A stretch of DNA of 64,000 bases from PALSA-270 sp963770915 (lineage in GTDB: Bacteria > Acidobacteriota > Terriglobia > Terriglobales > Acidobacteriaceae). The stretch spans positions 1,984,001 through 2,048,000 of the forward strand of contig CAVYRG010000001.1 in the NCBI GenBank assembly GCA_963770915.1. The letters are read 5' to 3'. Every line of letters begins with the position of its first letter. Within the stretch, counting starts at the first letter, position 1. Positions 6,785 to 16,084 of the stretch are shown here, in pieces. The notes under the pieces were generated by a model that worked only from the letters and a program-made list of their open reading frames with translations, was not told where the DNA came from and ran no database searches. Position numbers and translations under genes: made by a program.

Positions 6785-8672
6785 TGGGAACTCCTGGGAC
6801 CGTGGCGGATGCCGGCACTTCGATTCCAAAGCCGCGGGCTGCGATGTCCGGAATGCTGACCGGCAGATGGCCATGGATGGCGATTTCTCCGAACAGCGCT
6901 TTCACGGCGCTTGTCTCCGAAACGGTCGCGTTTGAAAACGTACAAATATAATTTTGCACTTCCGGAAAGTCCTGCGCCAGATAGGGGTTTCCCATAGCCA
7001 GCACAGCGGTTTTCGCGGCTGCCTGATCGAGGATCGCGTGCAACAAGCCCGCGCTGGCTGGCGGCATGGAAACCGAGTTCACCATGCCCTTCGTCGCATC
7101 CACGACCTTGCCCGCGGTCGGAATGGAATAGACGGGGGCCAGAACGGTTTCGGCGGCGTGCGTATCGGCGAGAATCTCATCCGTTTCAGCCGAGGCATTT
7201 CTGGGATCGACGTAAATGACGTGGGCATCCGGCACGCGCAGCTTGAGTTGGCGCTCGAATTCCCGCCCCGCATCGGTGCGCATATCGTCGGAAAAAATCA
7301 CCGCCACCACCCGGTTATGGACCTCCGGCACTTGTTGATACGGAAGCCCGTGCACCGCGGTTCCCATTCGTTTCAGAGGTAGGACTTGGCCGTTGTTGCG
7401 CACCAGGGTAACGGCATCGTCGGCAACTTTCTGGCCCATGGCCAGGTTTGCGGGTTTCCCGATTTCGTCCGAGAGCCTGGAAATATCCACCAGGCGTGCT
7501 TTTTCCAGCCCGAGAGACGCCTTCACCTGCAGGATTTTCAGCACCGAGGCGTCGAGCCGGGCCTTCGAAATCTCACCACTGCGCACGGCCTGCACCATAG
7601 CCTTATAGGAAGCGTCAAGATCTGCGGGGATGATCAAAACGTCGTTGCCAGCTTTGAAGGTATCCACTGCGGCGCGCCCGATGTTGGAAGCGTACAGGCG
7701 GGTGAGCCCGGCCATATCGAGCGCGTCGGTGACGACAATTCCCTGAAAACCAAGCTGGCGCTTGAGCAGGTCGGTAACAACCGCCGGCGAGGTCGACGCC
7801 ACGCGATCCGGATCAGGCTCAAGCGCAGGCACGGTAACGTGCGCCACCATCACCGCATCCACTCCCGCGGCAATCGCCGCGCGGAAAGGCGGCAGCTCGA
7901 CCGATTGCAAATGGGCAAGGTCGGCGCTCACTTTCGCCACACCCAGGTGAGAGTCCGTGGCAGTGTCGCCATGTCCGGGAAAGTGCTTGGCGGTAGTCAG
8001 CATTCCCGCGGCATGCGCCCCGCGAATGTAGGCCGCTCCCAGTTCGCCGACTTGCTGCGGATCCGAGCCGAACGAGCGTGTGTTGATGATCGGGTTCGCG
8101 GGATTCGAATTCACGTCCACAATCGGAAAGAAGTTCCACTCCACGCCGATGGCGCGGGCCTCGTCCCCGGTGATGCGGCCGAAAGCCTCGGCATACTCCG
8201 GTTTTCCCGCCGCACCAAAGGCCATGGAGTGAGGGAACTCTGTCGCTCCCCGCACCCGCATGGTCACACCCCGCTCGAAGTCGGCTGCGATCAGTAACGG
8301 CAGGTCAGATTCTTGCTGCAAGCGATTAAGCAACTCGGCGGCTTCGTAAGGTGCCGTGCGGTAGAGAAAGGGCGGATCATACGGAACAGTCATGGCAAAC
8401 CCGCCCAGGCGGTACTTCTGGAGGGCAGCAACGAGCCTTAGATATTCCGGGCTGTCGAGGTTCAGAAACTGAGCCGGCGCCCAGATCATGAAAACTTGCC
8501 CCACTTTTTCTTCAAGCGAAAGATGACGGAGCGTCTTTTTCGCCCACTTTTCTCCCGCATGATCCAGGCGAATAGGACCCGGGCGCTGAAACTTATCTTT
8601 GCTTTCGTCCTTTGGAAACGCCGTCGCGAGAGGAAGCAGTAGAAAGAAAATAAGAACAGTCCGGAAGAGCAT
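6771..8672 (-). CDS. Glycoside hydrolase family 3, beta-N-acetylhexosaminidase-like, secreted
   Basis: The 633 residues begin with a signal peptide (LFRTVLIFFLLLPLATA). The GH3 catalytic domain shows the KHFPGHGDT signature near 229-237 and the nucleophile in VVTDALDM (Asp316). A C-terminal alpha/beta domain follows (about 420-620). KHFPGHGDT with a His-containing loop is typical of NagZ-type GH3 enzymes that remove N-acetylglucosamine, so a role in peptidoglycan or chitin fragment turnover is likely. NagZ itself is usually cytoplasmic and single-domain, while this one is exported and two-domain. A broader beta-glucosidase activity cannot be excluded. Confidence 0.85.
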   Translation of the reverse strand: MLFRTVLIFFLLLPLATAFPKDESKDKFQRPGPIRLDHAGEKWAKKTLRHLSLEEKVGQVFMIWAPAQFLNLDSPEYLRLVAALQKYRLGGFAMTVPYDPPFLYRTAPYEAAELLNRLQQESDLPLLIAADFERGVTMRVRGATEFPHSMAFGAAGKPEYAEAFGRITGDEARAIGVEWNFFPIVDVNSNPANPIINTRSFGSDPQQVGELGAAYIRGAHAAGMLTTAKHFPGHGDTATDSHLGVAKVSADLAHLQSVELPPFRAAIAAGVDAVMVAHVTVPALEPDPDRVASTSPAVVTDLLKRQLGFQGIVVTDALDMAGLTRLYASNIGRAAVDTFKAGNDVLIIPADLDASYKAMVQAVRSGEISKARLDASVLKILQVKASLGLEKARLVDISRLSDEIGKPANLAMGQKVADDAVTLVRNNGQVLPLKRMGTAVHGLPYQQVPEVHNRVVAVIFSDDMRTDAGREFERQLKLRVPDAHVIYVDPRNASAETDEILADTHAAETVLAPVYSIPTAGKVVDATKGMVNSVSMPPASAGLLHAILDQAAAKTAVLAMGNPYLAQDFPEVQNYICTFSNATVSETSAVKALFGEIAIHGHLPVSIPDIAARGFGIEVPASATVPGVPNAHP

Positions 8673-8728
8673 GAAGAAACGATAGCAGACGATGGCGGCC
8701 TGCGTAAGCCGCCATGAGCTGTCTCCGC

Positions 8729-9670
8729 CTAAGAATTTCCTAAAAAGCGGGGACCAACAATCTCAATAGCCGCGCGCACGATTTCCGAATCATCTCCAAA
8801 ACCTGCAAGCCACATAACCTCGGGCTCGCCGCGAAACCAGGTCATCTGGCGCTTCGCGTAATTTCGGTGGGCCTGCTGCGCGAGGGCCAGCGCCGTTGCG
8901 GAATCGATCTGTCCGCGAAGCAATTGCACCGCCTGCTTGTAGCCGAGAGAGTGCATGGGAGGCGGGGCCTCTCCATACTTGGCCAGCAGTTGCCTGGTTT
9001 CCTGCACCAAGCGGCGCGCGAACATGGTTTGTGCTCGCCGATTAATGCGGTCGTAAAGGGCGCTGCGATCAGGATTCAGGCCAAGCCGCAGGATGCGGAA
9101 GCCATGCAACGGATCTCGCCCTTCCTTCCAGGCTTCCGTCATCGGCCGCCGTTCCGCCAGGCAGACTTCCAGCGCCCGGATGAGCTTCGGCTTGTCATTG
9201 GCGTGGATTTTCTCGGCCGCCGCTGGATCAAGGCGGCGCAACAAGCGGTGCAAGTAGCCCGAGCCTTTTTGCTCCGCGCGTTCCCGCAAGCGCGAGCGCA
9301 GTCCGTCGGACCGCTGCGGGCCAGGAAAAAGGCCATCAAGCAATGCCCGCAAATAAAGTCCGGTTCCCCCGACGACGATGGGCAACTTCCCGCGTGACTT
9401 GATCTCAGCTACTGCTGCCCGTGCCAGCCGGGCGTATTCGCCGGCCGTGATGTATGCGGTGGGCTCGACAAAATCAAGAAGATGGTGGGGAACGCGGGCG
9501 CGCTCTGCGGCCTCCGGCTTGGCGGTGCCAATCTCGAACTCGCGGTACAGGGCGACCGAATCGCAGTTTACGACTTCGCCGCCAAAGTGCTCGGCGAGGG
9601 CCAGGGAGAGCGCGGTTTTGCCGCTTCCGGTGGGGCCTAGCAACACCAACAGCAGAGGATCGCAAACCAC
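8729..9670 (-). CDS. miaA: tRNA dimethylallyltransferase
   Basis: It transfers dimethylallyl to A37 of tRNAs that read UNN codons. The P-loop LGPTGSGKT, the VNCDSVALYREFEIGTAKP segment, VVGGTGLYLRALLDG and the DxxxAYDRIN-type region are all present. The frame is open to TTG 9712, but GTG 9670 lies 1 nt after the stop of the small membrane gene upstream (TGA-A-GTG) and leaves five residues before the core fold, so it is preferred (313 aa). The RBS is weak, which fits coupling to the upstream gene. Confidence 0.93.
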   Translation of the reverse strand: MVCDPLLLVLLGPTGSGKTALSLALAEHFGGEVVNCDSVALYREFEIGTAKPEAAERARVPHHLLDFVEPTAYITAGEYARLARAAVAEIKSRGKLPIVVGGTGLYLRALLDGLFPGPQRSDGLRSRLRERAEQKGSGYLHRLLRRLDPAAAEKIHANDKPKLIRALEVCLAERRPMTEAWKEGRDPLHGFRILRLGLNPDRSALYDRINRRAQTMFARRLVQETRQLLAKYGEAPPPMHSLGYKQAVQLLRGQIDSATALALAQQAHRNYAKRQMTWFRGEPEVMWLAGFGDDSEIVRAAIEIVGPRFLGNS

Positions 9671-9671
9671 T

Positions 9672-9842
9672 TCAGCGCGCGCCCCACGCGATGTTGGGCC
9701 AGTAGCGGACAAGGGTGAAAATCAGCACCAGCGCGGCAATGATGATGATTCCCGTGGCTTCGAGCGAAGCCGCGCGCGTCTTTGCCAGCCGTCTCGAAGG
9801 AGAAGAGCCGCCGGGAGTCGAACCTGTGGAACCGTGATTCAC
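9672..9842 (-). CDS. Small single-span membrane protein upstream of miaA
   Basis: GTG 9842 begins a 56-residue frame: a Ser/Thr/Gly-rich then basic N-terminus (SRRLAKTRAASLE), one clear membrane helix (GIIIIAALVLIFTLV) and a short tail RYWPNIAWGAR. The stop TGA at 9672-9674 sits 1 nt before the miaA GTG. A TACAAT hexamer ends 5 bp before the GTG, so the message could be leaderless. The function is unknown; the topology suggests a cytoplasmic N-terminus. Confidence 0.6.
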   Translation of the reverse strand: MNHGSTGSTPGGSSPSRRLAKTRAASLEATGIIIIAALVLIFTLVRYWPNIAWGAR

Positions 9843-9926
9843 GGGGCCATTGTAGCGCGGCAGCGGCGCGAACCGGGAGGGCCTCCGCTCGCGGCCCGTA
9901 CTGGACGCTCAGCCCAAACACGAAAA

Positions 9927-9957
9927 CGCCCCGCGCTCAGTTTTGAGTCGCGGGGCG
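9927..9957 (-). terminator. Intrinsic terminator after the permease gene
   Basis: CGCCCCGCG (9927-9935) and CGCGGGGCG (9949-9957) form a 9-bp GC stem, extended inward by CTCA/TGAG. On the minus strand TTTT follows directly. It lies 135 bp after the stop of the minus-strand permease gene. Confidence 0.75.
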
Positions 9958-10091
9958 CTTCGTTGAACAGCCCCTCCCCCGAAAGTCTGCTCGAGAACAA
10001 CCTTACGACGGCAGGCAGAATCTGTGAATGGCCCGTTCGTGTAGTTACTGACGTGGGGGGTAAAGCCTTCGCGAACCAGAAGATACGCGCA

Positions 10092-11321
10092 TCACTCAAT
10101 GCGCAGCGCTTCGATAGGGTGCATCAGGGCGGCCGCACGCGCGGGCCGGTATCCAAACACAATCCCTACTCCGCTCGAAACTACCAGCGCGACTACCACG
10201 GCGATCCACGAAACCCCGACCGGCACCACGTTCTTTACCAGGCCACCGACTGGCCAGACTATGGCAATGGCCGCCACCACTCCCAGCACCGCGCCAGTAA
10301 AACTGATGAAGAAAGCCTCCAGCAAGAACTGCATGTGAATCTCGCGATTGCTCGCGCCCAGCGCCTTGCGCAGCCCGATCTCGTGGGTCCGCTGCGACAC
10401 ATTGACCAGCATGATGTTCATGATGCCGGTTCCGGCGGTGACCAGCGTCAGGATCGCGATCGCGATGAGAACAGCCATCAAGGCAAACGAAACCTTGCCG
10501 GCGGTTTCTACCAGAGAAGACAGATTCTGCACGTCGTAGCGCGCTTCTTTGCGATGGCGGCTGTGCAGCAACGCAGCCATGCGGCGTGTCAGCGGCCCAA
10601 CTTCCGCGGAGGAAGTGGCCTGCGCATAGATCACCTGCAGAAAATTGTCCCCGGAAACATCCTTCACCAGCGGAAAGGGGATAAGCAGCGTCTGATCTTG
10701 AATTTCAGATTGTCCGTAGGTGGGCACACCCTCGGTGAAGGTTCCGATGACGGTGCAGCGGAATTGGTCCACCGGAACGACAGTTCCCAACGGCGTGTGG
10801 GGGCCGAAGGCGTCGCGGGCCAAGATGTCGCTCAGCAAGCAAACCTTGAAGCGCGCGGCAAAATCCTGCGGGTCGAAATAGCGGCCGGAGGTGATCCGCA
10901 GATTGCGGATGCGTTCAAAATTCGGCGTAACGCCTACCAGCCGCGCATGCACTTCCTTGCCCCGCAGCTGGAATGCGATGGGTAAATCATACGTGCCGGC
11001 TGCGAGCCGAACCCCGGGCAGGCTGTGGCTCACCGCGTCGAGATCTCCGGTGGTTAGCTCGTCGTCCAGAACCGACCAGTCCTCACTGCGATGCAATGTC
11101 GCGTAAGTGATGTCGGCGCCGACGGCCTCGACTTGCGCAACAATGTACGCCCTCCCCGTCGTGCTGATCGTGACCACCAGCACGAGTGCGGCGCTGCCGA
11201 TCACCACACCCAGCATGGTGAGCGAAGCTTTCAGCTTGTCAGCCGCTAGGGCCTGCAGGGCAATACGGACGCTTTCTCCCCACTCGACCCTGAGCACCGC
11301 CCATTGTTCACTGGATCGCAT
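10092..11321 (-). CDS. ABC transporter permease, MacB/FtsX type
   Basis: The 409 residues follow the MacB permease plan: an N-terminal membrane helix (ASLTMLGVVIGSAALVLVV, about 32-50), a periplasmic domain of about 220 residues, and three C-terminal helices with the FtsX core (GIMNIMLVNVSQRTHEIGLRKALGA). No ATPase gene is adjacent, so its partner must be elsewhere. Its start overlaps the glycosyltransferase stop by 14 bp, placing it third in an asnB operon. Export of a glycolipid or peptide product is only inference. Confidence 0.85.
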   Translation of the reverse strand: MRSSEQWAVLRVEWGESVRIALQALAADKLKASLTMLGVVIGSAALVLVVTISTTGRAYIVAQVEAVGADITYATLHRSEDWSVLDDELTTGDLDAVSHSLPGVRLAAGTYDLPIAFQLRGKEVHARLVGVTPNFERIRNLRITSGRYFDPQDFAARFKVCLLSDILARDAFGPHTPLGTVVPVDQFRCTVIGTFTEGVPTYGQSEIQDQTLLIPFPLVKDVSGDNFLQVIYAQATSSAEVGPLTRRMAALLHSRHRKEARYDVQNLSSLVETAGKVSFALMAVLIAIAILTLVTAGTGIMNIMLVNVSQRTHEIGLRKALGASNREIHMQFLLEAFFISFTGAVLGVVAAIAIVWPVGGLVKNVVPVGVSWIAVVVALVVSSGVGIVFGYRPARAAALMHPIEALRIE

Positions 11322-13140
11322 AGTTCGTCAGCAGGTAGTTGCCCCCGTTCTCGGCTACGATGCGCAGGTTGGACCGCCCTACCAGTTGCTCCAGGCGGGG
11401 CATCTCCGTGGGATAAGTGAGCAGGTAACATCGCTGCGATCCTTTCCACAGAGAGACAAACTGATCGTCGTCCATGAACACGTACGGCGCGCCCGGCGCA
11501 TTGGAGCCGTACTCCAGGTTGTAAGCCCGGCCATTCCACAGCAGCGCGGTTCGATTCGTATAGAAGAAGACCGACGAAAACGCATAGTAAGTATTGGCTT
11601 CGATGAGCTGTCCTGGCGGGCTCTGCTCCAAACTCTGCGCCAGCAGATAAGAGCCGAGATAGGGATCGAAGCGAACCAACGCCATCCGCGCGGCTTGAAA
11701 GAAAACAATCATGACTACGGCCAGAATCAAAACAACGCCACGCCGCCGCCGCTGCCAAATCGCCAGTGCAACCGCGCCGGCGCCGAAGGCAAGCGCCGCC
11801 ACCGCGAGTGGAGCTTTCAAGTAGGCGAAGGCGCCAAGAGTCAAGTCCGCCATGTGCCCAAGCGACAAACTGTAAAGTTCCGGATGCTGAGTTAGCGCAT
11901 TCGCAATGTCGCCCAGAGCGGGCAACCGCCAGACCATCAGGAGCAGCGTCGCCAGCACAAGAAATAGAAGCGCGAAGAGTCCCGTCAAGATTCGCGTGCC
12001 GGCCGTAATCCACCGGCCACCGGAGCTGAGGGCCGACGCAGCCAGCATCGCCACCGCCGGATAAATCGGCATCGAATAGTATTCCTGCGTCGTCGAGAAC
12101 GTGAAGAACACCATAACGACCGCGACCCAGCAAACGGCCATTAGCCGCACTCGGCCCGCCCGCGTAGCTGGACTGTAAGAGAGCTTGGGAGCAGCCAATA
12201 GATAAGCCGACCATGGAAACAGCCACGCCAAATTGAACAGCCAGAACCAAACTCTCGGGACCGTGTTGTAATCCCGCGGATAGCGCAGGTTCAGAAAGCG
12301 CAAGAGGTGCTCGTTGAAGAAGTAGAACCAGAAAAATCCTTTGTATTCGCCCGGACCGCTATGCATCGAAAACACGAAATACGGCGGGTTGCGCAGAATC
12401 GCCAGCACATGCCAGGGCACGGCGATCAACAGCGCCACCCCGGCGGCCAAACCCAAATGCAATCTTCGCCACGACCGCGCAGAAAAAAGCTGCCGCGTCG
12501 CTCCCATGTAGGTAAGCCCGGCCAGCAGCGGAAAGACGACCGCAATCAAGCCTTTCAGCAGCAGACCAATCCCCAGGCAGGCTCCCAAAATCAATGGCCA
12601 GCGAAAGCGATGGCCCTGCTCCGGAGGCTCTTCCAGCAAACGCAACCAGGCCCAGATGGCCCCGGTGATAGCCAAAGTCAGCATGGCATCTGGAATCAGA
12701 ATGCGAGTGAACAGAAACAGCCCAACGCAGGTTGCTAGCGCGATCCCAGCAAAAATCCCCGTCTCCGTGCCGAACGCCCATCTCGCAAAGCGATACGTGA
12801 CCCAGCACAGCAGCACCGCGGTGAGCGCGAGCGGCAGGCGCGCCGCCCAGTCGTGCACCCCAAAAATCCGGTAGGAGCCCGCCATCATCCAGTAAATGAG
12901 CGGCGCCTTTTCCAGATAAGCCACGCCGTCCAGCCGGGCCGTTACCCAGTCTCCCGACTGCAGCATGTTGCGGGCGATCTGCGCCTGCACCGCGTCTACG
13001 TCATCCATCAGGCGAGGGGGGCTGACTATATTGACGACGAAAACTAGGCAGGCAATTGCGACAACGATCCAACTTCGTCGTCCGCCGCCACCGGCAGGAG
13101 CAGAGGAATCGCCTCCGTGGCCTCCATCTGAATGTTCCAT
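11308..13140 (-). CDS. ArnT/PMT-like membrane glycosyltransferase (GT-C fold)
   Basis: A large integral membrane protein of about 610 residues with some twelve membrane helices and a soluble C-terminal domain. The first loop has the MDDVDAVQAQIARNM motif, matching the catalytic Asp-containing loop of GT83/PMT enzymes that move sugars from lipid-phosphate donors to envelope acceptors. ATG 13140 is chosen; ATG 13176 is also open. Either way the 5' end lies inside asnB (97 bp or more). The donor and acceptor cannot be read from the sequence. Confidence 0.8.
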   Translation of the reverse strand: MEHSDGGHGGDSSAPAGGGGRRSWIVVAIACLVFVVNIVSPPRLMDDVDAVQAQIARNMLQSGDWVTARLDGVAYLEKAPLIYWMMAGSYRIFGVHDWAARLPLALTAVLLCWVTYRFARWAFGTETGIFAGIALATCVGLFLFTRILIPDAMLTLAITGAIWAWLRLLEEPPEQGHRFRWPLILGACLGIGLLLKGLIAVVFPLLAGLTYMGATRQLFSARSWRRLHLGLAAGVALLIAVPWHVLAILRNPPYFVFSMHSGPGEYKGFFWFYFFNEHLLRFLNLRYPRDYNTVPRVWFWLFNLAWLFPWSAYLLAAPKLSYSPATRAGRVRLMAVCWVAVVMVFFTFSTTQEYYSMPIYPAVAMLAASALSSGGRWITAGTRILTGLFALLFLVLATLLLMVWRLPALGDIANALTQHPELYSLSLGHMADLTLGAFAYLKAPLAVAALAFGAGAVALAIWQRRRRGVVLILAVVMIVFFQAARMALVRFDPYLGSYLLAQSLEQSPPGQLIEANTYYAFSSVFFYTNRTALLWNGRAYNLEYGSNAPGAPYVFMDDDQFVSLWKGSQRCYLLTYPTEMPRLEQLVGRSNLRIVAENGGNYLLTNYAIQ

Positions 13141-14975
13141 CGTTTCATCCACAACAACAACACCATCAGGCCCCATAAGTGGTACCCCAAGTTCGCTCTT
13201 CTTTCGAGATGGTCGTTGATCAGGCGTGCGACCGCGGGCCAGCGCAGCCCGGCCGCCGAAACGGCCTCCGGCGAGAGCGTATCCAAAAGCAAAGGCCGCA
13301 GAACTCCGCGAAACCAGTCGTGAATCGGAATATCGAAGCCGATCTTCGGGCGGCGCAGAATTGCCGTCGGCAGCGTATCTTTCATCAATTCCCGCAACAC
13401 ATGTTTGGACTGCCGGCCCCGCAGCTTGAATTGGTCGGGCAGCCGCGCCGCAAAGTCGACAATGCGCGGGTCCAGGAACGGAGGCCGGACCTCCAGCGAA
13501 TGCGCCATACTCATGCGATCCACCTTGGCCAGAATGTTGTCGGGCAGGTAGTAGCGCTGGTCGAACGCAAGAAGATTGTGCAAACCCGCGCCATTCACGC
13601 CCGAAAGCACGTTCATAAGCGGAGCCTCATCCGCAAACCGGAACAGATCCCGCTTTTCTTTCTTGCCGAAGGTCCCGTTCCAGAAGACGTGCGCCACTCC
13701 CGGCGGAAGCAGCGATCCTTGCAGGAAGCGCTTGAGCTTGTACTCGAAGCTGATCTTGTCATCGGAAACCGGCAGATACTGCGCCCCGGCCAGCGCCGCG
13801 CGGCGCAATGCTGCCGGAATCCTGCGGGCCACGGCATGGTAGCGATCGGCTTTGTACGTCAGGTATCCGGCGAACAGTTCGTCCGAGCCTTCTCCGGTTA
13901 ACACCACGGTGGTGTCGCGGCTCGTCATCTTGGCCAGGAACCAAAGCGGCAAAGCGCCGGCGTCCGCACCGGGCTCGTCCGAGTAGTAACTCATTTGCTC
14001 GATGGCTCCGGCCAGATCACAGCTGGGATTCAAATCCAGTTCGGTATGTTCCGTTCCAAAGTGGCTGCTCACCTGCCGAATGTATTTGCCCTCATCGAAG
14101 GAACGCCCCTGAAAAGTGACGGAAAACGTCCGCAGTCGGCTGAGGTTCGATTTCGCGGCGTAGTGCAGGATGGTGGAAGAATCCAGCCCGCCGCTGAGCC
14201 AAATTCCCACCGGCACGTCAGCGACGAGTTGCTCCTTGACCGATTGCGCCAGCAGGCCGTCGAGTTCCTCGCAAGCCTCGCCAATCGACCGCGGTGGAGT
14301 TCCCTTACGGGGCGCAGCCAGATAAGAGCGGGTAGTACAACGGCTGTGACGCCATTCCAGCATCTCGCCCGGCATCAACTTCACAATCCCCTCCACCAGC
14401 GTGAGAGGGCCGGGAACATAGTTCAGGCTGAGGAAGCAGTTGAGGCCGTCAAGGCAGAGCTGCCGCGGAATGGCGGGGTGAGCCAGAATGCACTTGAGTT
14501 CCGACCCAAAATAAATCTCGCCATCCTGCAGGCAGTAATACAGTGGCTTGATGCCCATGCGGTCGCGCGCCAGCACCAGCCGCTGTTCCGACTGAATCCA
14601 TATCGCGATCGCGAACATTCCGCTCAAGCGGGCGAAGCAGCCGGTCCCCCAGTGCAGAAAGGCGTTCAGCACCACTTCGGTGTCGCACTGAGTTTCGAAC
14701 CTGTAGCCGTGCTGTTCAAGCTCGCGGCGCAGGTGGTGATGGTTGAAAATCTCGCCATTGAACACGAGCACGACGTCGCGGTCTGGACTGTAACATGGCT
14801 GATCGCCGTGATCGAGATCCAGAATCCGCAGCCGCACCGCCCCCAACGAGATTTTGTCGGAAACAAAGGTGCCCTGATGATCGGGCCCGCGATGAACGAG
14901 CGACTGCAACGCCGCCGCGAAGACGCCCGGCTGGACACACTTAGATATGTGAGAATGCCCCAAAATACCGCACAT
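13044..14975 (-). CDS. asnB: Asparagine synthase, glutamine-hydrolysing
   Basis: The 643-residue enzyme has the N-terminal nucleophile Cys2 (MCGILG), class II glutaminase motifs (HRGPD, VFNGEIFNH) and the synthetase PP-loop SGGLDSS near 259-265. It makes asparagine from aspartate, glutamine and ATP. Many bacteria carry additional AsnB-like amidotransferases in envelope or secondary-product clusters. The tight operon with a glycosyltransferase and a permease makes such a specialised role possible here. A good promoter sits 55 bp upstream. Confidence 0.9.
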   Translation of the reverse strand: MCGILGHSHISKCVQPGVFAAALQSLVHRGPDHQGTFVSDKISLGAVRLRILDLDHGDQPCYSPDRDVVLVFNGEIFNHHHLRRELEQHGYRFETQCDTEVVLNAFLHWGTGCFARLSGMFAIAIWIQSEQRLVLARDRMGIKPLYYCLQDGEIYFGSELKCILAHPAIPRQLCLDGLNCFLSLNYVPGPLTLVEGIVKLMPGEMLEWRHSRCTTRSYLAAPRKGTPPRSIGEACEELDGLLAQSVKEQLVADVPVGIWLSGGLDSSTILHYAAKSNLSRLRTFSVTFQGRSFDEGKYIRQVSSHFGTEHTELDLNPSCDLAGAIEQMSYYSDEPGADAGALPLWFLAKMTSRDTTVVLTGEGSDELFAGYLTYKADRYHAVARRIPAALRRAALAGAQYLPVSDDKISFEYKLKRFLQGSLLPPGVAHVFWNGTFGKKEKRDLFRFADEAPLMNVLSGVNGAGLHNLLAFDQRYYLPDNILAKVDRMSMAHSLEVRPPFLDPRIVDFAARLPDQFKLRGRQSKHVLRELMKDTLPTAILRRPKIGFDIPIHDWFRGVLRPLLLDTLSPEAVSAAGLRWPAVARLINDHLERRANLGYHLWGLMVLLLWMKRWNIQMEATEAIPLLLPVAADDEVGSLSQLPA

Positions 14976-15029
14976 TCTGCGTACGCCCCATCTCCGCAGA
15001 ACAACACGACGCGGTGCAAAATTGCGGCA

Positions 15030-15058
15030 TTATCGCAATAACGTCGTCGCAATGCAAT
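15030..15058 (-). promoter_or_regulatory. Candidate promoter of the asnB operon
   Basis: On the minus strand TTGCAT (15053-15058), a 17-bp spacer and GATAAT (15030-15035) give a well-spaced sigma-70-like promoter about 55 bp before the asnB ATG. Confidence 0.6.
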
Positions 15059-15235
15059 AGCAGATTGAAGTTCAGTCGCGGTTTTTCCGCCAATGCCCGT
15101 CTCGGTTACCGCCCCCTCGCGTTACCGCGTAACTTCGTTGGGCTCCAGTTAACCGGCGCAAGCACAACCGGGTAACCAGTGACCGCGCGCGCTCCCGCCA
15201 CGCGGAATGCTAAACTACGCTTCGTCGCTGTCCTT

Positions 15236-16084
15236 ATGCCCACGCCGCACGCCAGTCCTGCCGGACGGATTATTTTTGGAGTTTTCGAAGTTGACCTTGC
15301 GGCAGGCGAGTTGCGCAAGAGCGGCCGCCGCGTTCGCCTGCAAGAACAACCCTTCCAGATGTTGGTCCTCCTGCTTGAGCGCCCCGGCGATGTCATTACC
15401 CGCGACGAACTTCGCCAGAAGCTTTGGCCGGCGGACACTTTCGTCGATTTCGACCATAGCCTGAACACCGCCATCAACAAAGTGCGGGAAGCGCTGGGCG
15501 ATTCCGCCTCCAGTCCGCGTTATGTCGAAACTTTGGCCCGCCGCGGATACCGCTTTTTGGCGACGGTCGAGCGGCCAGACGGTGCGGCAGCTGGGCAGCC
15601 AGCGATCCAGGAGCAGGTTTCGTCCGAAGCCACCGAGACCATGCATCCTGAGCTTGAAATCCCCATTCCGCGTCGCGGACTTACTCGCAGCCTGTTCGGG
15701 CTCATCCAGTTGATGTATCTGATCTTCTATGTGGTGGCGCTGTTTCGCCTGCAGGAAGTCGGCTGGGTAGCGGAAAGTTTTCTGCCCGTCCATGCCTCCC
15801 TGGCCATTGTCGGAGCCGTGGTCGTAACGGCCGGCGTTGGCATTCCTTTGCGGTGTTACCTGATCTCTGCCGTTGCCTTTGACCATCGCCGGCTGGGAGA
15901 GAAGTTCGGCAAGATGTTCCTCGCGATTCTCGCCCTCGACCAGCTTTGGGCTGCTGCGCCTTTTCTGCTGGCTCAGCAAATCGGATTCGGTGCCGCGTTT
16001 GCCACTACAGCAGCATTGCTCTATGTCCCCTTCGCGGAAAGAACCCTGATCAAGATGGCCTACATGAAGGAAAGCTCGGCATGA
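15236..16084 (+). CDS. Membrane-tethered winged-helix transcription factor (CadC/ToxR type)
   Basis: About 282 residues. An OmpR/PhoB-type winged helix comes first (about 10-105: VFEVDLAAGELRKSGRRVRL to VRYVETLARRGYRFLATV). A linker and four hydrophobic segments follow from about residue 150. One-component regulators of this kind bind DNA while anchored in the membrane and are abundant in Acidobacteriota. ATG 15236 is chosen because the wHTH fold begins soon after; ATG 15179 is in frame. The stop overlaps the next ATG (ATGA), so the M13 peptidase is co-translated. Confidence 0.8.
   Translation: MPTPHASPAGRIIFGVFEVDLAAGELRKSGRRVRLQEQPFQMLVLLLERPGDVITRDELRQKLWPADTFVDFDHSLNTAINKVREALGDSASSPRYVETLARRGYRFLATVERPDGAAAGQPAIQEQVSSEATETMHPELEIPIPRRGLTRSLFGLIQLMYLIFYVVALFRLQEVGWVAESFLPVHASLAIVGAVVVTAGVGIPLRCYLISAVAFDHRRLGEKFGKMFLAILALDQLWAAAPFLLAQQIGFGAAFATTAALLYVPFAERTLIKMAYMKESSA

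Noticed and set aside
9811..9829. tRNA T-arm-like sequence on the minus strand (GGTTCGACTCCCGGC)
   Set aside because: The flanking bases do not pair to form a T stem, no acceptor or anticodon arm is found, and the bases are explained as part of the small membrane gene.
9378..10985. A 535-codon plus-strand frame across miaA and the permease
   Set aside because: It runs antisense to two clear genes and has low-complexity composition.
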